Of a stretch of 64,000 bases of DNA, positions 1 through 8,818 are shown piece after piece. The stretch covers positions 1 through 64,000 of the forward strand of contig PXYT01000006.1 in NCBI GenBank assembly GCA_003023725.1. The letters run 5' to 3'. The DNA comes from Sulfobacillus benefaciens. Its GTDB lineage: Bacteria > Bacillota > Sulfobacillia > Sulfobacillales > Sulfobacillaceae. A program made the position numbers and the translations under genes. The notes under the pieces were generated by a model. It did no database searches and was not told the origin of the DNA. It saw only the letters and a program-made list of their open reading frames with translations. Within the stretch, counting starts at the first letter, position 1, and each line of letters starts with the position of its first letter.

Positions 1-100
1 GTCACGCTAGAGCCCGTCCCGACGTCCTCCTAAATAGGGGGTCGGATCCCCGTTGGCAACACGGATCGGGAGTGTTACGAATTATTTTTCAAGGGAGGTT

Positions 101-406
101 CTAATCAAACACTTCATCACGATACAGCTCATGAACCAGGCTGTTTTCACGGAAAAACATTTGAGCGGCTACAGCACCGTACCCGGCATCCTTGCCAGAT
201 TCTCTTTCTTCTATTTCAATCTGATTGGCCGAAGCATACTCAAATTCCATGGAAACGTGGTTCATTGGTCCCGTCATTGCGATCCAAATTTTTGGCACCG
301 TCCACTGATGGTCTCTCCGGTATTTCAGCCACAAGCGTACACCCTCAAGAAATTCCTGAAAGTGACCATATTCGACTTCCCCTTGCACTCGTAGCAATAC
401 TGCCAT
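101..406 (-). CDS. Small hypothetical protein, possible dimeric alpha/beta-barrel fold
   Basis: I do not recognise a named family. The 101-residue product has a short beta-like start, then an amphipathic helix rich in aromatic residues (HFQEFLEGVRLW), a second strand (WIAMTGPMNH), and an acidic C-terminal part. This pattern resembles small ferredoxin-like or NIPSNAP-type dimeric alpha/beta-barrel proteins, but the likeness is weak. The start at 406 is chosen because GAGGAG lies nine bases upstream; the frame stays open to 553, where a second ATG follows GAAGG, so a 148-residue form is possible. No catalytic residues can be assigned. It lies downstream of and in the same direction as the ctaA-like gene, 300 bp away, so it is probably transcribed separately. 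Confidence 0.55.
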   Translation of the reverse strand: MAVLLRVQGEVEYGHFQEFLEGVRLWLKYRRDHQWTVPKIWIAMTGPMNHVSMEFEYASANQIEIEERESGKDAGYGAVAAQMFFRENSLVHELYRDEVFD

Positions 407-670
407 TATTTCCATCTCCTCTGTGCACAAGACACCCGGCGCTCTGAACCTGACTTGCCGGATTTGAACACGAACCACAAACAATTCCCCATCATTGAGT
501 CGGTTTCGCCCCGAGGAGAACCATCGGTACGCTTTACGCCCGGACATGCTCACAACCTTCTCAAATTCGTTGCTCTAAATGGGAGGACCCTTTGGTCCGG
601 CCCTTGCGGGAGTCCGTGGCATAACGATTGTCGAGTCCGTCTCTAAGTCGCCATTGGTTTTTACTCCCCT

Positions 671-717
671 CTTAATTGTTCTTAAGTTATCTTAAATTTA
701 CCTTAACCCTATCTTAT
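671..717. repeat. Helically phased CTTAA direct repeats
   Basis: CTTAA occurs at 671, 681, 691 and 702, with an imperfect fifth copy (CTTAT) at 713. The spacings are 10, 10, 11 and 11 bp, so all copies face the same side of the helix. The last copy overlaps the stop codon of the ctaA-like gene. On the minus strand the unit reads TTAAG plus 5-6 bases, an arrangement like that of operators for OmpR/PhoB-class response regulators. The rest of the 407-713 gap holds no gene that I can support. Binding function is inference. Confidence 0.4.
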
Positions 718-1559
718 TGTGGGGATTTTGAAGGAACAGGGCGGCGGTGCCGAAATTCAATGGTGCCCTCTTGGACTCTCGGGTCCAGGAGATAATAGAT
801 CACCACGGCGGTGCACCATGACAGCCAAATATAGATCGCCAGATCTCCTGCCACCGTCCGTGATTCGAAGCTGCTGACAAAGGGTGCGGCCACCAGAGGC
901 CATAGTCCATATCCCCGGCCCTTGCCCGTGCGTGCACGGGATCCAATCCAAAAGAGGACAGCCAGGGCCAGTAAAATTCCGGACACCAGGTAAACTGCGA
1001 CCAAGCTCGGGTGAGCGGGAGATATATAGGACTCCCATGCTCCGGTATAGAGATAGGCAAGAGATAAAATCCCGATGAGGTTCATAATCCTTGCAGATAT
1101 GTTTGCGTCTGCTCTGGCATTGCTACTGGGGTCAGTGAGCGGCGTCCGAATCATGACCCAAAGAATGCCTTGGGCAGCCAATCCAATGGGAGCGAGACAG
1201 GCCATAATGGGAGCCGGCACGTTCCACAGGACGCCGGCCGTGCAGATGACGGTTTCAATAAGGAGCAGGGTGATAAGGACCCAGGTTAGACGCTTGAGCG
1301 CCCCGAATTGACGGTGTTTTTTGAAGGCGCCGAATAAAAACATGACCAAGGCGGATACAAATACCAAAGTGAGCAGGCGGTGGACATATTCGATGATAAC
1401 CGCTTCATTGGAGAATGACGGGATTACTGAACCGTTGCATAGAGGCCAGTTGGCGCCGCATCCCATTCCCGACCGCGTATCATGGTCAATAAAACCCATG
1501 GCATTGACTGCCACAATTCCCATAAACGTGACAGAGCCGGCAATGCCGAAACCCCTCAC
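714..1559 (-). CDS. ctaA: CtaA/COX15-like heme A synthase homologue (divergent)
   Basis: Polytopic membrane protein of 281 residues. The N-terminal half carries the family signature: a short extracellular loop with paired cysteines (C34 and C41 in GMGCGANWPLCNG) and the heme-ligand helix EYVHR (E57, H60, R61). CtaA oxidises the C8 methyl of heme O to make heme A for aa3-type oxidases. The second half is poorly conserved: I find neither the second HR motif nor the paired helix histidines, so activity is uncertain. The start used is GTG at 1559, which has no good ribosome binding site. An in-frame ATT at 1598 lies four bases after AAAGGGG and would add a basic N-terminus, so the true start may be upstream. 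The gene lies 144 bp downstream of korC on the same strand. Confidence 0.7.
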   Translation of the reverse strand: MRGFGIAGSVTFMGIVAVNAMGFIDHDTRSGMGCGANWPLCNGSVIPSFSNEAVIIEYVHRLLTLVFVSALVMFLFGAFKKHRQFGALKRLTWVLITLLLIETVICTAGVLWNVPAPIMACLAPIGLAAQGILWVMIRTPLTDPSSNARADANISARIMNLIGILSLAYLYTGAWESYISPAHPSLVAVYLVSGILLALAVLFWIGSRARTGKGRGYGLWPLVAAPFVSSFESRTVAGDLAIYIWLSWCTAVVIYYLLDPRVQEGTIEFRHRRPVPSKSPQ

Positions 1560-1703
1560 TATTGAGGGGGTGTGCCGTATTGTCGTCCGCTTCGTAATAA
1601 TACCCCTTTCTTTTCGATTGTCAGCTCATGCATTTCTTCCTCCAGCACTTCGGGGAACATTGAGAGGGTGCGGGCCCAAGAAGTCCGCAGGGGCGTTTTG
1701 CCC

Positions 1704-2267
1704 TCACCCCGATGTCATAGCGCTGTGCGGAACGAGATTCAGTCCGGCTTCCAGAGCCCTGAGGTTAACATCCCGGAATTCCGGCTTGACCCATTCCCGG
1801 ATAGCCTTTTCTACACTGACGGGTTGCGCAATATGCGCCAGCCCGGTTAATGCCCCGATGCCCACGATATTCGCGGTCATTTCATTATCGAGATTCCGAG
1901 CCGTGCGCCGAAGTGGCAAAAAGATCTCACTGGGAAACCCGTCTTCGGCTACAATCAAATCATCGATGACGGACACGGCCCGAGGTGATATGGCCTTGTG
2001 GTACTTGAGATAGGCCTCGGAAGACAAGCACAAGAAAACATCCGCATGGATCACTTCCGGAAATGCAATCTCGAAGCGGGACACTACCACTTCGGACTTG
2101 GACGAACCCAAACGGGCCTCGGGACCATAGCTTTGCGTATGCACGACAAACAGTCCGTCATACATTGCCGCCTGAGCGATGATGACCCCGCCCAGAATGA
2201 TGCCCTGGCCCCCGCGGCCGGACAAACGAATGCAAAGCGGGTCGGGAGCGGAAAATTCTTCATACAC
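1704..2267 (-). CDS. korC: 2-oxoacid:ferredoxin oxidoreductase, gamma subunit
   Basis: This is the gamma subunit of a 2-oxoacid:acceptor oxidoreductase (KorC/PorG family), 187 residues, the part that helps bind coenzyme A. The glycine motif SGRGGQGIILGG at residues 16-27 is typical, as is the YGPEARLG segment near residue 70. Translation starts at GTG 2267: a perfect AAGGAGG lies eight bases upstream, and the start overlaps the end of korB by 8 bp, which points to translational coupling. It is the last gene of a four-gene minus-strand operon. Whether the substrate is 2-oxoglutarate, pyruvate or a branched-chain oxoacid cannot be told from sequence alone; kor is used as the most general label. 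Confidence 0.88.
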   Translation of the reverse strand: MYEEFSAPDPLCIRLSGRGGQGIILGGVIIAQAAMYDGLFVVHTQSYGPEARLGSSKSEVVVSRFEIAFPEVIHADVFLCLSSEAYLKYHKAISPRAVSVIDDLIVAEDGFPSEIFLPLRRTARNLDNEMTANIVGIGALTGLAHIAQPVSVEKAIREWVKPEFRDVNLRALEAGLNLVPHSAMTSG

Positions 2268-3093
2268 TGTAATTCCCTCCTTGTGCCTCACAGAGTTTTG
2301 CATATTCCTTGGTATATTCGGGACGAATTTCATTGCGGAATACGCCTAACGGCAGCTTCCCCACCATTTCTTCTTTGGTGAGAAGGGGGGCGTCCTCACG
2401 CAAAAACGTGTGGGTACGTTCATAGTCCAATAATTCCGGAGCTTCGCCCAGTCTGTTGAGACGGCCAAAATACGTGGGACACTGACTGAGAATCTCGACC
2501 ACGGAAAATCCGGGATGAGCAATAGCCTCTGCAATATACCGGGGCATGTCGGCGAAATCAAAGGTGGTGGTGCGGGCGACATAAGTGGCTCCCGCAGCCA
2601 GAGCCAATTCCACCGTATCGAACGCCGGTTCGATACTGCCGAAGGGGGAGGTTGTGGACCGAAATGCCAAGGGTGTGCTGGGAGCTTCTTGTCCTCCCGT
2701 CATGCCGTAAATACTGTTGTTATACAAAATGGCTGTCAAGTCGATATTGCGCCGGGCGGCGTGAACGAAGTGCCCAGCCCCAATAGCCAAGGCATCGCCA
2801 TCGCCCATAGTCACGACCACGGTTAAACCCGGATTGGCCAGCTTGAGGCCCGTCGCAAAGGCCAGCACTCGCCCGTGGGTTGTGTGCATGGCGTTGGTGT
2901 TGAAATAAAAAGGAGTGCGTCCGGAGCAACCAATACCTCCCAAAACCGCAATACGGGAAGGATCCAACTCCAGTTGTCGGAATGATTCAGTTATGGCGCG
3001 GAAAATATTTCCATGTCCGCATCCGGGACACCACACGGTGGGCATCATGTTTTGACGCAGATAGGATGTCAGATCTTCTCCAATCTTAGGCAT
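2260..3093 (-). CDS. korB: 2-oxoacid:ferredoxin oxidoreductase, beta (TPP/Fe-S) subunit
   Basis: Beta subunit of the oxidoreductase, 277 residues, holding thiamine pyrophosphate and one [4Fe-4S] cluster. The four expected cluster cysteines are visible: C22 and C25 (CPGCGHGN), C56 (GIGCSGR) and C206 (SQCPT). The TPP/Mg motif GDGDA begins at G98 and is followed by N126-N127 and IYGMTGGQ. The enzyme cleaves a 2-oxoacid with CoA to give acyl-CoA, CO2 and reduced ferredoxin. It overlaps korA by 8 bp upstream and korC by 8 bp downstream. No separate delta ferredoxin gene is present; the fused ferredoxin at the head of the operon probably fills that role. Confidence 0.93.
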   Translation of the reverse strand: MPKIGEDLTSYLRQNMMPTVWCPGCGHGNIFRAITESFRQLELDPSRIAVLGGIGCSGRTPFYFNTNAMHTTHGRVLAFATGLKLANPGLTVVVTMGDGDALAIGAGHFVHAARRNIDLTAILYNNSIYGMTGGQEAPSTPLAFRSTTSPFGSIEPAFDTVELALAAGATYVARTTTFDFADMPRYIAEAIAHPGFSVVEILSQCPTYFGRLNRLGEAPELLDYERTHTFLREDAPLLTKEEMVGKLPLGVFRNEIRPEYTKEYAKLCEAQGGNYSV

Positions 3094-4237
3094 GGTGTTT
3101 GCCTCCTCCTATCACCGAGGAAATGGCAGCGTTTCGATGATCCAGTCGGTTAATAGTCTGTACGATCTCTTCAGGCCGGAACAGTTCACCGTCCGCTCGT
3201 CCCATGGAGGACACGGGAGCCAGGCCTGCCACGGACGCTTTAAGCGGCCAAATCATCTGTCCCAAATTGAGTTCCGGCATGAGAATACCCTGAACCGAAG
3301 CGGCCAGTTCATGGATCGTTTGCTCGGGAAAGGGCCAGAGAGTAACGAGTTCCAAAAGGCCAACCCGAAGGCCGGATTCTCTTAAGCTGTTGACAGCGGC
3401 TCGGGCGGCTCGCGCGGTAATGCCATAAGCGACAATGGCCCAGGTGGCGTCATCCAGCCGGTAGCGGCGAAATTGCACAATCCGCTTGTAATCCCGGTCG
3501 ACCTCCGCCAGTTGATTACGAATAATCTGTTCGGCGTCCTGTCCGATTGCTCCCCGTGTCATGCCGCGCTCATCATGGGAGAGACCACTCACGATGGTCC
3601 GGGTGCTGCCGCTGAAAGGTATAAAGGGGTGGGATCCGAAGGCCGGTTGATCTTCCCGGACTGCCACTGGCTTGCGGGCAATGGGGTCCGGAACCGGCGG
3701 CAGCTCGACGTTTTCACGCATATGCGAGAGCACGGCATCGAGTAAAACGATGACCGGGAGCCGATAATCCTGGGCCCATTCGAAAGCCAAGCGGGTGACA
3801 TCGAACACATCCTTAACGGACGAAGCCGTCAGCACGATCGCTGCCCTATCGCCATGAGAACCCCATCGTGCCTGCATGACATCACCCTGGGCAGGCATGG
3901 TTGGCTGTCCGGTGGATGGGCCGACGCGCTGCGAGTCGATCACCACGCAAGGGGTTTGAGTCATAGCCGCGTAACCAATATGCTCTTGCATGAGAGAAAA
4001 CCCCGGTCCCGATGTTGCCGTCATGGCCCGCATACCGCCCCATGCGGCTCCGATAACGGCTCCTAATGCGGCGAGTTCGTCTTCCATTTGAATGAAGACA
4101 GCTCCTCGCGAAGGCAAAATGCGCGACATTTGTTCCATGATTTCCGTGGCGGGGGTGATGGGATAACCGGCGTAAAAATTGCAGCCTCCGGCCAACGCTC
4201 CCATTACCGCCGCTTCGTTTCCCTGCACGAGTCTCAT
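3086..4237 (-). CDS. korA: 2-oxoacid:ferredoxin oxidoreductase, alpha subunit
   Basis: Alpha subunit of 383 residues that forms the pyrimidine-binding TPP domain and the domain II needed for catalysis. The YPITP motif at residues 25-29 is the hallmark of the KorA/PorA family and sits near the TPP thiazolium; the acidic QMEDELAALG segment follows. Start chosen at ATG 4237 because AAGGAGG lies nine bases upstream. The gene lies 26 bp downstream of the flavoprotein-ferredoxin gene and overlaps korB by 8 bp, so the four genes are almost certainly cotranscribed. In aerobes, Kor enzymes can replace the 2-oxoglutarate dehydrogenase complex of the TCA cycle; that role here is inference. Confidence 0.93.
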   Translation of the reverse strand: MRLVQGNEAAVMGALAGGCNFYAGYPITPATEIMEQMSRILPSRGAVFIQMEDELAALGAVIGAAWGGMRAMTATSGPGFSLMQEHIGYAAMTQTPCVVIDSQRVGPSTGQPTMPAQGDVMQARWGSHGDRAAIVLTASSVKDVFDVTRLAFEWAQDYRLPVIVLLDAVLSHMRENVELPPVPDPIARKPVAVREDQPAFGSHPFIPFSGSTRTIVSGLSHDERGMTRGAIGQDAEQIIRNQLAEVDRDYKRIVQFRRYRLDDATWAIVAYGITARAARAAVNSLRESGLRVGLLELVTLWPFPEQTIHELAASVQGILMPELNLGQMIWPLKASVAGLAPVSSMGRADGELFRPEEIVQTINRLDHRNAAISSVIGGGKHHA

Positions 4238-4263
4238 AAACAACTCCCTCCTTCTCTTTTCCT

Positions 4264-6006
4264 TCAGTCAGCCAGCCCCGAATTCTGACGGATTCCTCCA
4301 GCCCAAAGGGCTACGGGCGCAATCGTGTCCGCAACATTCAGCGAAAAGACGAAGTCGGGGCAAAAGACAGCGCAAATACCGCACGCAATACACCGAGAGA
4401 TATCCGTCACATAGACCAACTGACTGTCGTCTAGCGCCAGGATGGATGTGGGGCAGTGTTCGACGCAAATATTACATCCTTTGCACCAGGACCTGTTGAC
4501 GGCAAGAATTACGTCCTCGTGTTGTTTGTAAAGCATCGTCGGTGAAAGAGGTGCGGGTGCAGAAGACGTTTGGGAGACAGAAGACGTCTGGGAGTCGTCG
4601 ATTGTCGGTCCGTCGGACAGTTCCAGAAAATGCTGGATTCCGACCGCGGCGATCTTGCCTTCTCGTACGGCTTGGACGACTGTGGTGCCTCCATTGACGG
4701 CATCACCGCCGGCAAAGAATTTGGGGTGGGAGGTTTGCCCGGTGTGGGGATTCACCCGGATGTGTTTACCGGACATGGTCAACCCCGGGACCCACTCCAC
4801 CCATTCGCGGCGAGGTTGTTGTCCTGCGGCCAATACAGCGGTGTCCACTTCGATCTCGAACTCACTGCCTTCAATGGGCTCAGGATAACGACGGCCGCTC
4901 TCGTCCGGGGATCCGAGACGCGCATAGCGGCACTCAATGGATTGCAGGCGGTCATGGCCGAGGAAGCGGAGGGGAACAGTAAGCCACAGGAAACGGATGC
5001 CTTCCATACGTGCCGCTTCCGTTTCAGCCCGGTATGCCGGCATCTCACTCTCCGTACGCCGGTAGACAATGGTTACTTCCTGAGCACCCATGCGTTTTGC
5101 TTCCCTAGCCACGTCGATGGCGGTATTACCGCCGCCTATGACCGCGACCCGGTTTCCGACAGAGGGAATTCGGCCTGTCTTGATGTGTTCGATAAACTGC
5201 AGGGACGCCCAAACACCCGGAAGCTGGGAGCCGGGATAACCGGCATTAATATCATTTCCCAGACCAACCCCTAAGAAGACGGCATCGGCATTTTTTTCTA
5301 TAGTTTCGAGATCTTCCTTGCAAGTAATAGGGTAATTAAACCGAAATGTCACTCCCATTTGGGCGATGCGTGCCATTTCTTCAGTCAAAGGCGTCTTCAT
5401 AATACGATAAGGGGCAATAGCAAACCGGACCAAACCTCCGGGTTCACTTCGGGCCTCATAAACCGTGACGCGATACCCTTGTTGAGCCAGTTGAGCTGCA
5501 CACGCCAGGCCTGCCGGGCCTGCACCGATTACCGCGACGCGGCCTGACTTTGCTTCCGGTAAAGGCCGCGTTTCACCGTGGCCCTCCGATAACAAAACCT
5601 TGTCGGTGGCGTACCGTTGAAGACGGCCAACAGAAACGGGTCTGCGTCCTCTTTCTTCTAATACGCAGGCCCCTTCGCACAGTTCTTCGGTAGGGCACAC
5701 TCTGGCGCAAGTGCCTCCCAGGGGATTTTCCGACATGATGATTTCGGCAGCATGCCGGGGATCGTTTCGGGCCAGGGCGGCAATGAATCCGGCCACGTCG
5801 ATGTCAGACGGGCATACCACAGTACAGGGCGCAGGGGCATCCTCACTTCCGCATTCAAGGCATCGCAAGGCTTCGGTGTAGGCCGCATCGGGGGTGAGCA
5901 AAGGATTAAGCTCGTCGAAGACTGTGACTCTTGAGGGGTGTATGTCCCGGTAGCTGGTCGTAAGAAAGGCGGATGATGAAGGCAATCCGTCGGTGTAATC
6001 ATTCAT
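4264..6006 (-). CDS. GltD-like FAD/NAD(P) oxidoreductase fused to 2x[4Fe-4S] ferredoxin
   Basis: A 580-residue, three-part redox protein. Residues 40-120 form an Fe-S domain like that of glutamate synthase small subunit and dihydropyrimidine dehydrogenase (cysteines 49, 52, 61, 65, 100, 104, 110, 114). Residues 155-470 form two Rossmann folds: GAGPAG at 161-166 for FAD and VIGGGNTAIDVA further on for NAD(P)H. A low-complexity Ser/Pro linker leads to a C-terminal 2x[4Fe-4S] ferredoxin (C508, C511, C514, C518 and C539, C542, C545, C549). It starts the operon with korABC, so it probably passes electrons between reduced ferredoxin made by KorAB and NAD(P). It lacks a GltB partner nearby, which argues against glutamate synthase. 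Start ATG 6006 follows GGAGAG. Confidence 0.85.
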   Translation of the reverse strand: MNDYTDGLPSSSAFLTTSYRDIHPSRVTVFDELNPLLTPDAAYTEALRCLECGSEDAPAPCTVVCPSDIDVAGFIAALARNDPRHAAEIIMSENPLGGTCARVCPTEELCEGACVLEERGRRPVSVGRLQRYATDKVLLSEGHGETRPLPEAKSGRVAVIGAGPAGLACAAQLAQQGYRVTVYEARSEPGGLVRFAIAPYRIMKTPLTEEMARIAQMGVTFRFNYPITCKEDLETIEKNADAVFLGVGLGNDINAGYPGSQLPGVWASLQFIEHIKTGRIPSVGNRVAVIGGGNTAIDVAREAKRMGAQEVTIVYRRTESEMPAYRAETEAARMEGIRFLWLTVPLRFLGHDRLQSIECRYARLGSPDESGRRYPEPIEGSEFEIEVDTAVLAAGQQPRREWVEWVPGLTMSGKHIRVNPHTGQTSHPKFFAGGDAVNGGTTVVQAVREGKIAAVGIQHFLELSDGPTIDDSQTSSVSQTSSAPAPLSPTMLYKQHEDVILAVNRSWCKGCNICVEHCPTSILALDDSQLVYVTDISRCIACGICAVFCPDFVFSLNVADTIAPVALWAGGIRQNSGLAD

Positions 6007-6640
6007 AACGGTCGCTCTCCTTCCCTAGCGCTTTTATTGTGATAATTTTACGATAATTACATCTAGGGCCGAATGGACCCCAATACTACGGCCAAATGAC
6101 CACAAGCTCGTGAACCCGTTGCGGTTCAAGAACGGAGCGCACGGCAACAAGCCTGCCATAGTGATTTCGGCGTTTTGGGGAGATACGGGCAAGGGCTGCG
6201 GAGTTGCGTCAAAGCACGATCAAAACGGTCGTTGGGGCCATGAGGATTACGGCAGCAAAACCTCGTTCGAACCAATGACACTCAAGTCCGAAAATAGACA
6301 TAATTTATCGGGAGATGGCGGGGAGCCGCAAACGACAGACCATATTATTCGTTATGAGGGACTGATAGCCTTTGTGGGCTTCTTTTGCAATTTGCTTGCT
6401 GCACATTGCAGGGCCAGTCTCCCGTTGAAATGAAGCCTTAGGGGCGATCACCACCGTGGCACCCTTGGCAGGGGTTCGAGTCCGTGGGCATTTTTGGCGA
6501 ACGCACAACACCAGTGCAATTCTTCCAGAACGAGAATTGCCGCGATGCAAAGGTTGTAGCCGCGGGGGTCCTACGTTGTCGGAGTGTCACAAGCCTGTAT
6601 TTACGCCATTCTTTTCCCCTTAATGAGACAATCGCGTAGA
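6007..6640. other. Intergenic region between divergent kor operon and NCS1 permease
   Basis: No gene is supported here. Near the kor start two GATAATT copies (6041-6047 and 6052-6058, 11 bp apart) sit in AT-rich DNA that may hold the kor operon promoter or an operator. Open frames within 6110-6650 have no ribosome binding sites and no recognisable family. A stretch near 6460 resembles a tRNA T-loop but does not fold. Confidence 0.5.
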
Positions 6641-6669
6641 TTGACACATGTCAAGACAGATGGTATAAG
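6641..6669 (+). promoter_or_regulatory. Near-consensus sigma-A promoter of the NCS1 permease, with palindrome
   Basis: TTGACA at 6641-6646 and TATAAG at 6664-6669 are separated by 17 bp. The -35 lies inside the inverted repeat TTGACA-CA-TGTCAA (6641-6654), a likely operator because a bound repressor would cover the -35 box. GGAGGTGAT (6679-6687) is the ribosome binding site. Confidence 0.8.
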
Positions 6670-6690
6670 AAACCGAATGGAGGTGATGTT

Positions 6691-8016
6691 GTGGCACAAA
6701 AGGAATTGGTGGAGCCGTTGGGAATTGAATGGGTTCCACCCGCGAAGCGGCACGGTAAGCCGACACAGCTTTTTTCTCTGTGGTTTTCCGCTAATTTAGG
6801 CATGCCAGCCTGGCTGGTAGGGGTATTGGGACCGGTTTTAGGGCTGAACCTCATGCAAACGATCATAGCCGTTATTCTCGGTAATATTATTGCGTCTGTC
6901 TTGGTGGGATTGACAGCTAAGGCCGGGAGCGGACAGGGATTGGCTCAATTGCCTCTGAGTCGGAGTATTTTCGGACGGCGGGGGAATTATTTGCCTGCGT
7001 TTCTCAATACTTTGTCAGCTATTGGCTGGTACACTGTGAACACAGCGGTTGGCGGCGAGGCCCTAGCACGTCTTTTCAACTGGCCCTTAGCCCTAGGGCT
7101 TCTGGTCGTGGCAGTGGGTCAAATTGCCTTGGGTTATCTGGGATATGATGTGATTCACCGCTTTGAGCACATCATGGTCTATGTGCAAGGACTGCTGTTT
7201 GTGTTAATGACTTACGAGGCTGTGCGCCATTTTTCATATCTACCCTATGTGCACGGCGGTTCTTACGGCGTGTTTCTTCTGGAACTGGCGGCAGTGGTTT
7301 CCTATTCCTTTAGCTGGTCTACTTATGCCTCAGATTACGGCCGTTATCTCCCTGAAAACACCTCGGGTCGCCATGTGTTCTGGTCAACATTTTGGGGAAC
7401 CTTTCTGGGAACCCTTTGGGTGGAGTTGGTCGGTGGTGTAGTGGGTGCCCTGGGCTGGGGAAATTTAAGCCCAGTCAGCATGGTGCAACATCTCATGGGC
7501 CCCTTAACCGGCTTTGCCTTGGTGGCCATTGTTTTCGGTACCATGACCGCGGATGCCGTCAATGGGTATACCGCCACATTGTCGGCGTTAACATTGGATA
7601 TTCCAGTTCGCCGGGCGTATGCTGCAGTATTCCTGGGGGCGGTGGGCTCGTTGGTGGCTTGGATGGCGAATGCCCATCTTCTAGCTGATTACGAGAATTT
7701 CTTGCTGATTCTGAGTTATTGGGTGGCTCCATGGGTTGGGATTGTGCTGGTTGCTGCCGCACGCGGAATCATTACCAAGGACCAGGCACTGTCGCGCCGC
7801 GGTGTTGATTTTGCGGCCCTGGGAGCCTTCATCATTGGAATACTGGCCGTCATTCCCTTCATGTCAACGACGTGGTTCGAAGGACCGGTGGCCAAAATAC
7901 TGGATAACGGCGATACAGGGTATTATGCTGGCATTATTGTCGGTTCTTTGGCCTATAGTGTGTTGTCGAGAAGGCGGGGGCGCTCGGCCTCTTCCCGTTC
8001 CGTATCGGGATTATAA
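6691..8016 (+). CDS. NCS1-family nucleobase:cation symporter
   Basis: A 441-residue protein with about twelve hydrophobic segments, of the nucleobase:cation symporter-1 family (cytosine permease CodB, purine and allantoin permeases). The cytoplasmic N-terminus (GIEWVPPAKRHGKPTQLF), the QLPLSRSIFGRRGNYLPA loop between helices 2 and 3, and the SYSFSWSTYASDYGRYLP segment are family hallmarks. Substrate cannot be told; cytosine, a purine, or a related ring compound is likely. Start is GTG 6691 with a strong GGAGGTGAT ribosome binding site. It stands alone, with its own strong promoter carrying a palindrome. No deaminase or other nucleobase enzyme lies next to it. Confidence 0.88.
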   Translation: MAQKELVEPLGIEWVPPAKRHGKPTQLFSLWFSANLGMPAWLVGVLGPVLGLNLMQTIIAVILGNIIASVLVGLTAKAGSGQGLAQLPLSRSIFGRRGNYLPAFLNTLSAIGWYTVNTAVGGEALARLFNWPLALGLLVVAVGQIALGYLGYDVIHRFEHIMVYVQGLLFVLMTYEAVRHFSYLPYVHGGSYGVFLLELAAVVSYSFSWSTYASDYGRYLPENTSGRHVFWSTFWGTFLGTLWVELVGGVVGALGWGNLSPVSMVQHLMGPLTGFALVAIVFGTMTADAVNGYTATLSALTLDIPVRRAYAAVFLGAVGSLVAWMANAHLLADYENFLLILSYWVAPWVGIVLVAAARGIITKDQALSRRGVDFAALGAFIIGILAVIPFMSTTWFEGPVAKILDNGDTGYYAGIIVGSLAYSVLSRRRGRSASSRSVSGL

Positions 8017-8818
8017 TTAGAGAAGAGACTGCCGGGCTAGGCGCGAGTTCTATCTGGCATTTTCTTTGGCGTCTTCCGCCGCCGAGCTAGCTGTGATATC
8101 ACGGTGGAACAAAGACATCAGACCACCGGGATCCATCGGCACGTGCTTCCTTGCTAGCAAAAAGGATCTCCAGTTTAGCCCCTTCGCCATAGCCCGCTCA
8201 GTTCCCATTCTCTGCCGCCAGGTGATGGCAGAGAACCAAACAGTGGCATAGGCTCGGCCTCAATGGCAAGCCAAACACGCCGAATTGCATGTGGACGATC
8301 TACGGCCTGAACCAGGGAAAATCGGGCCAACCCGTTTCCGCGCGTTAGGGTAGTTGACAGCATTTTCTACCCGCCGTGTGGAAAATGGGTACCATGCAAA
8401 TCCCAAGTAAAACCCAAATAAAACCAAAAAACGTGATGTCTTAGTGTTTTTCTCCCGCCGCGCAATCGGCGCGAGGAAAATAACTCCAGATTCGCATTGG
8501 TTCAGTCATTTGTTCAGTTTAGAACGAATTCCTGGATAAAATCAGGGAATATATCCTCGCCTAACCGGAACAAAAACACAATCTTAAGTCAAGGTGCAGG
8601 TTTCGAGAAGGCCCCTAAAACCTTCTAACTGGTCGATCGCTGCGTCGAGGATGTTGGCCCCAGTCGGATCATGCCGATTTCCCCCGACGCGGCTTGGAAC
8701 CGTGACGTCCAATTTGCTGGTGCGGAAGGCTTGGTATTGGGTGAATGGCGGATAAAGCTGATCCGAAGAGGCAGGAAAATCGGGACGATGCACGGTTTGT
8801 CCCGGTTTTCCGTCCCTT
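8017..8818. other. 802-bp gap, no gene recognised
   Basis: Short open frames exist on both strands, the longest minus-strand one near 8175-8363, but none has a convincing ribosome binding site or family match. The central part near 8390-8560 is A/T-rich. It may be decayed coding DNA, but I cannot name a source gene. Confidence 0.4.

Noticed and set aside
6455-6485. Sequence resembling a tRNA T-arm (GGGGTTCGAGTCC).
   Set aside because: The flanking five-base stems do not pair, and no acceptor, D-arm or anticodon arm is near.
8175-8363. Minus-strand open frame that looked like a transposase fragment.
   Set aside because: No DDE, zinc-ribbon or other transposase motif and no terminal repeats, so I could not support an IS.
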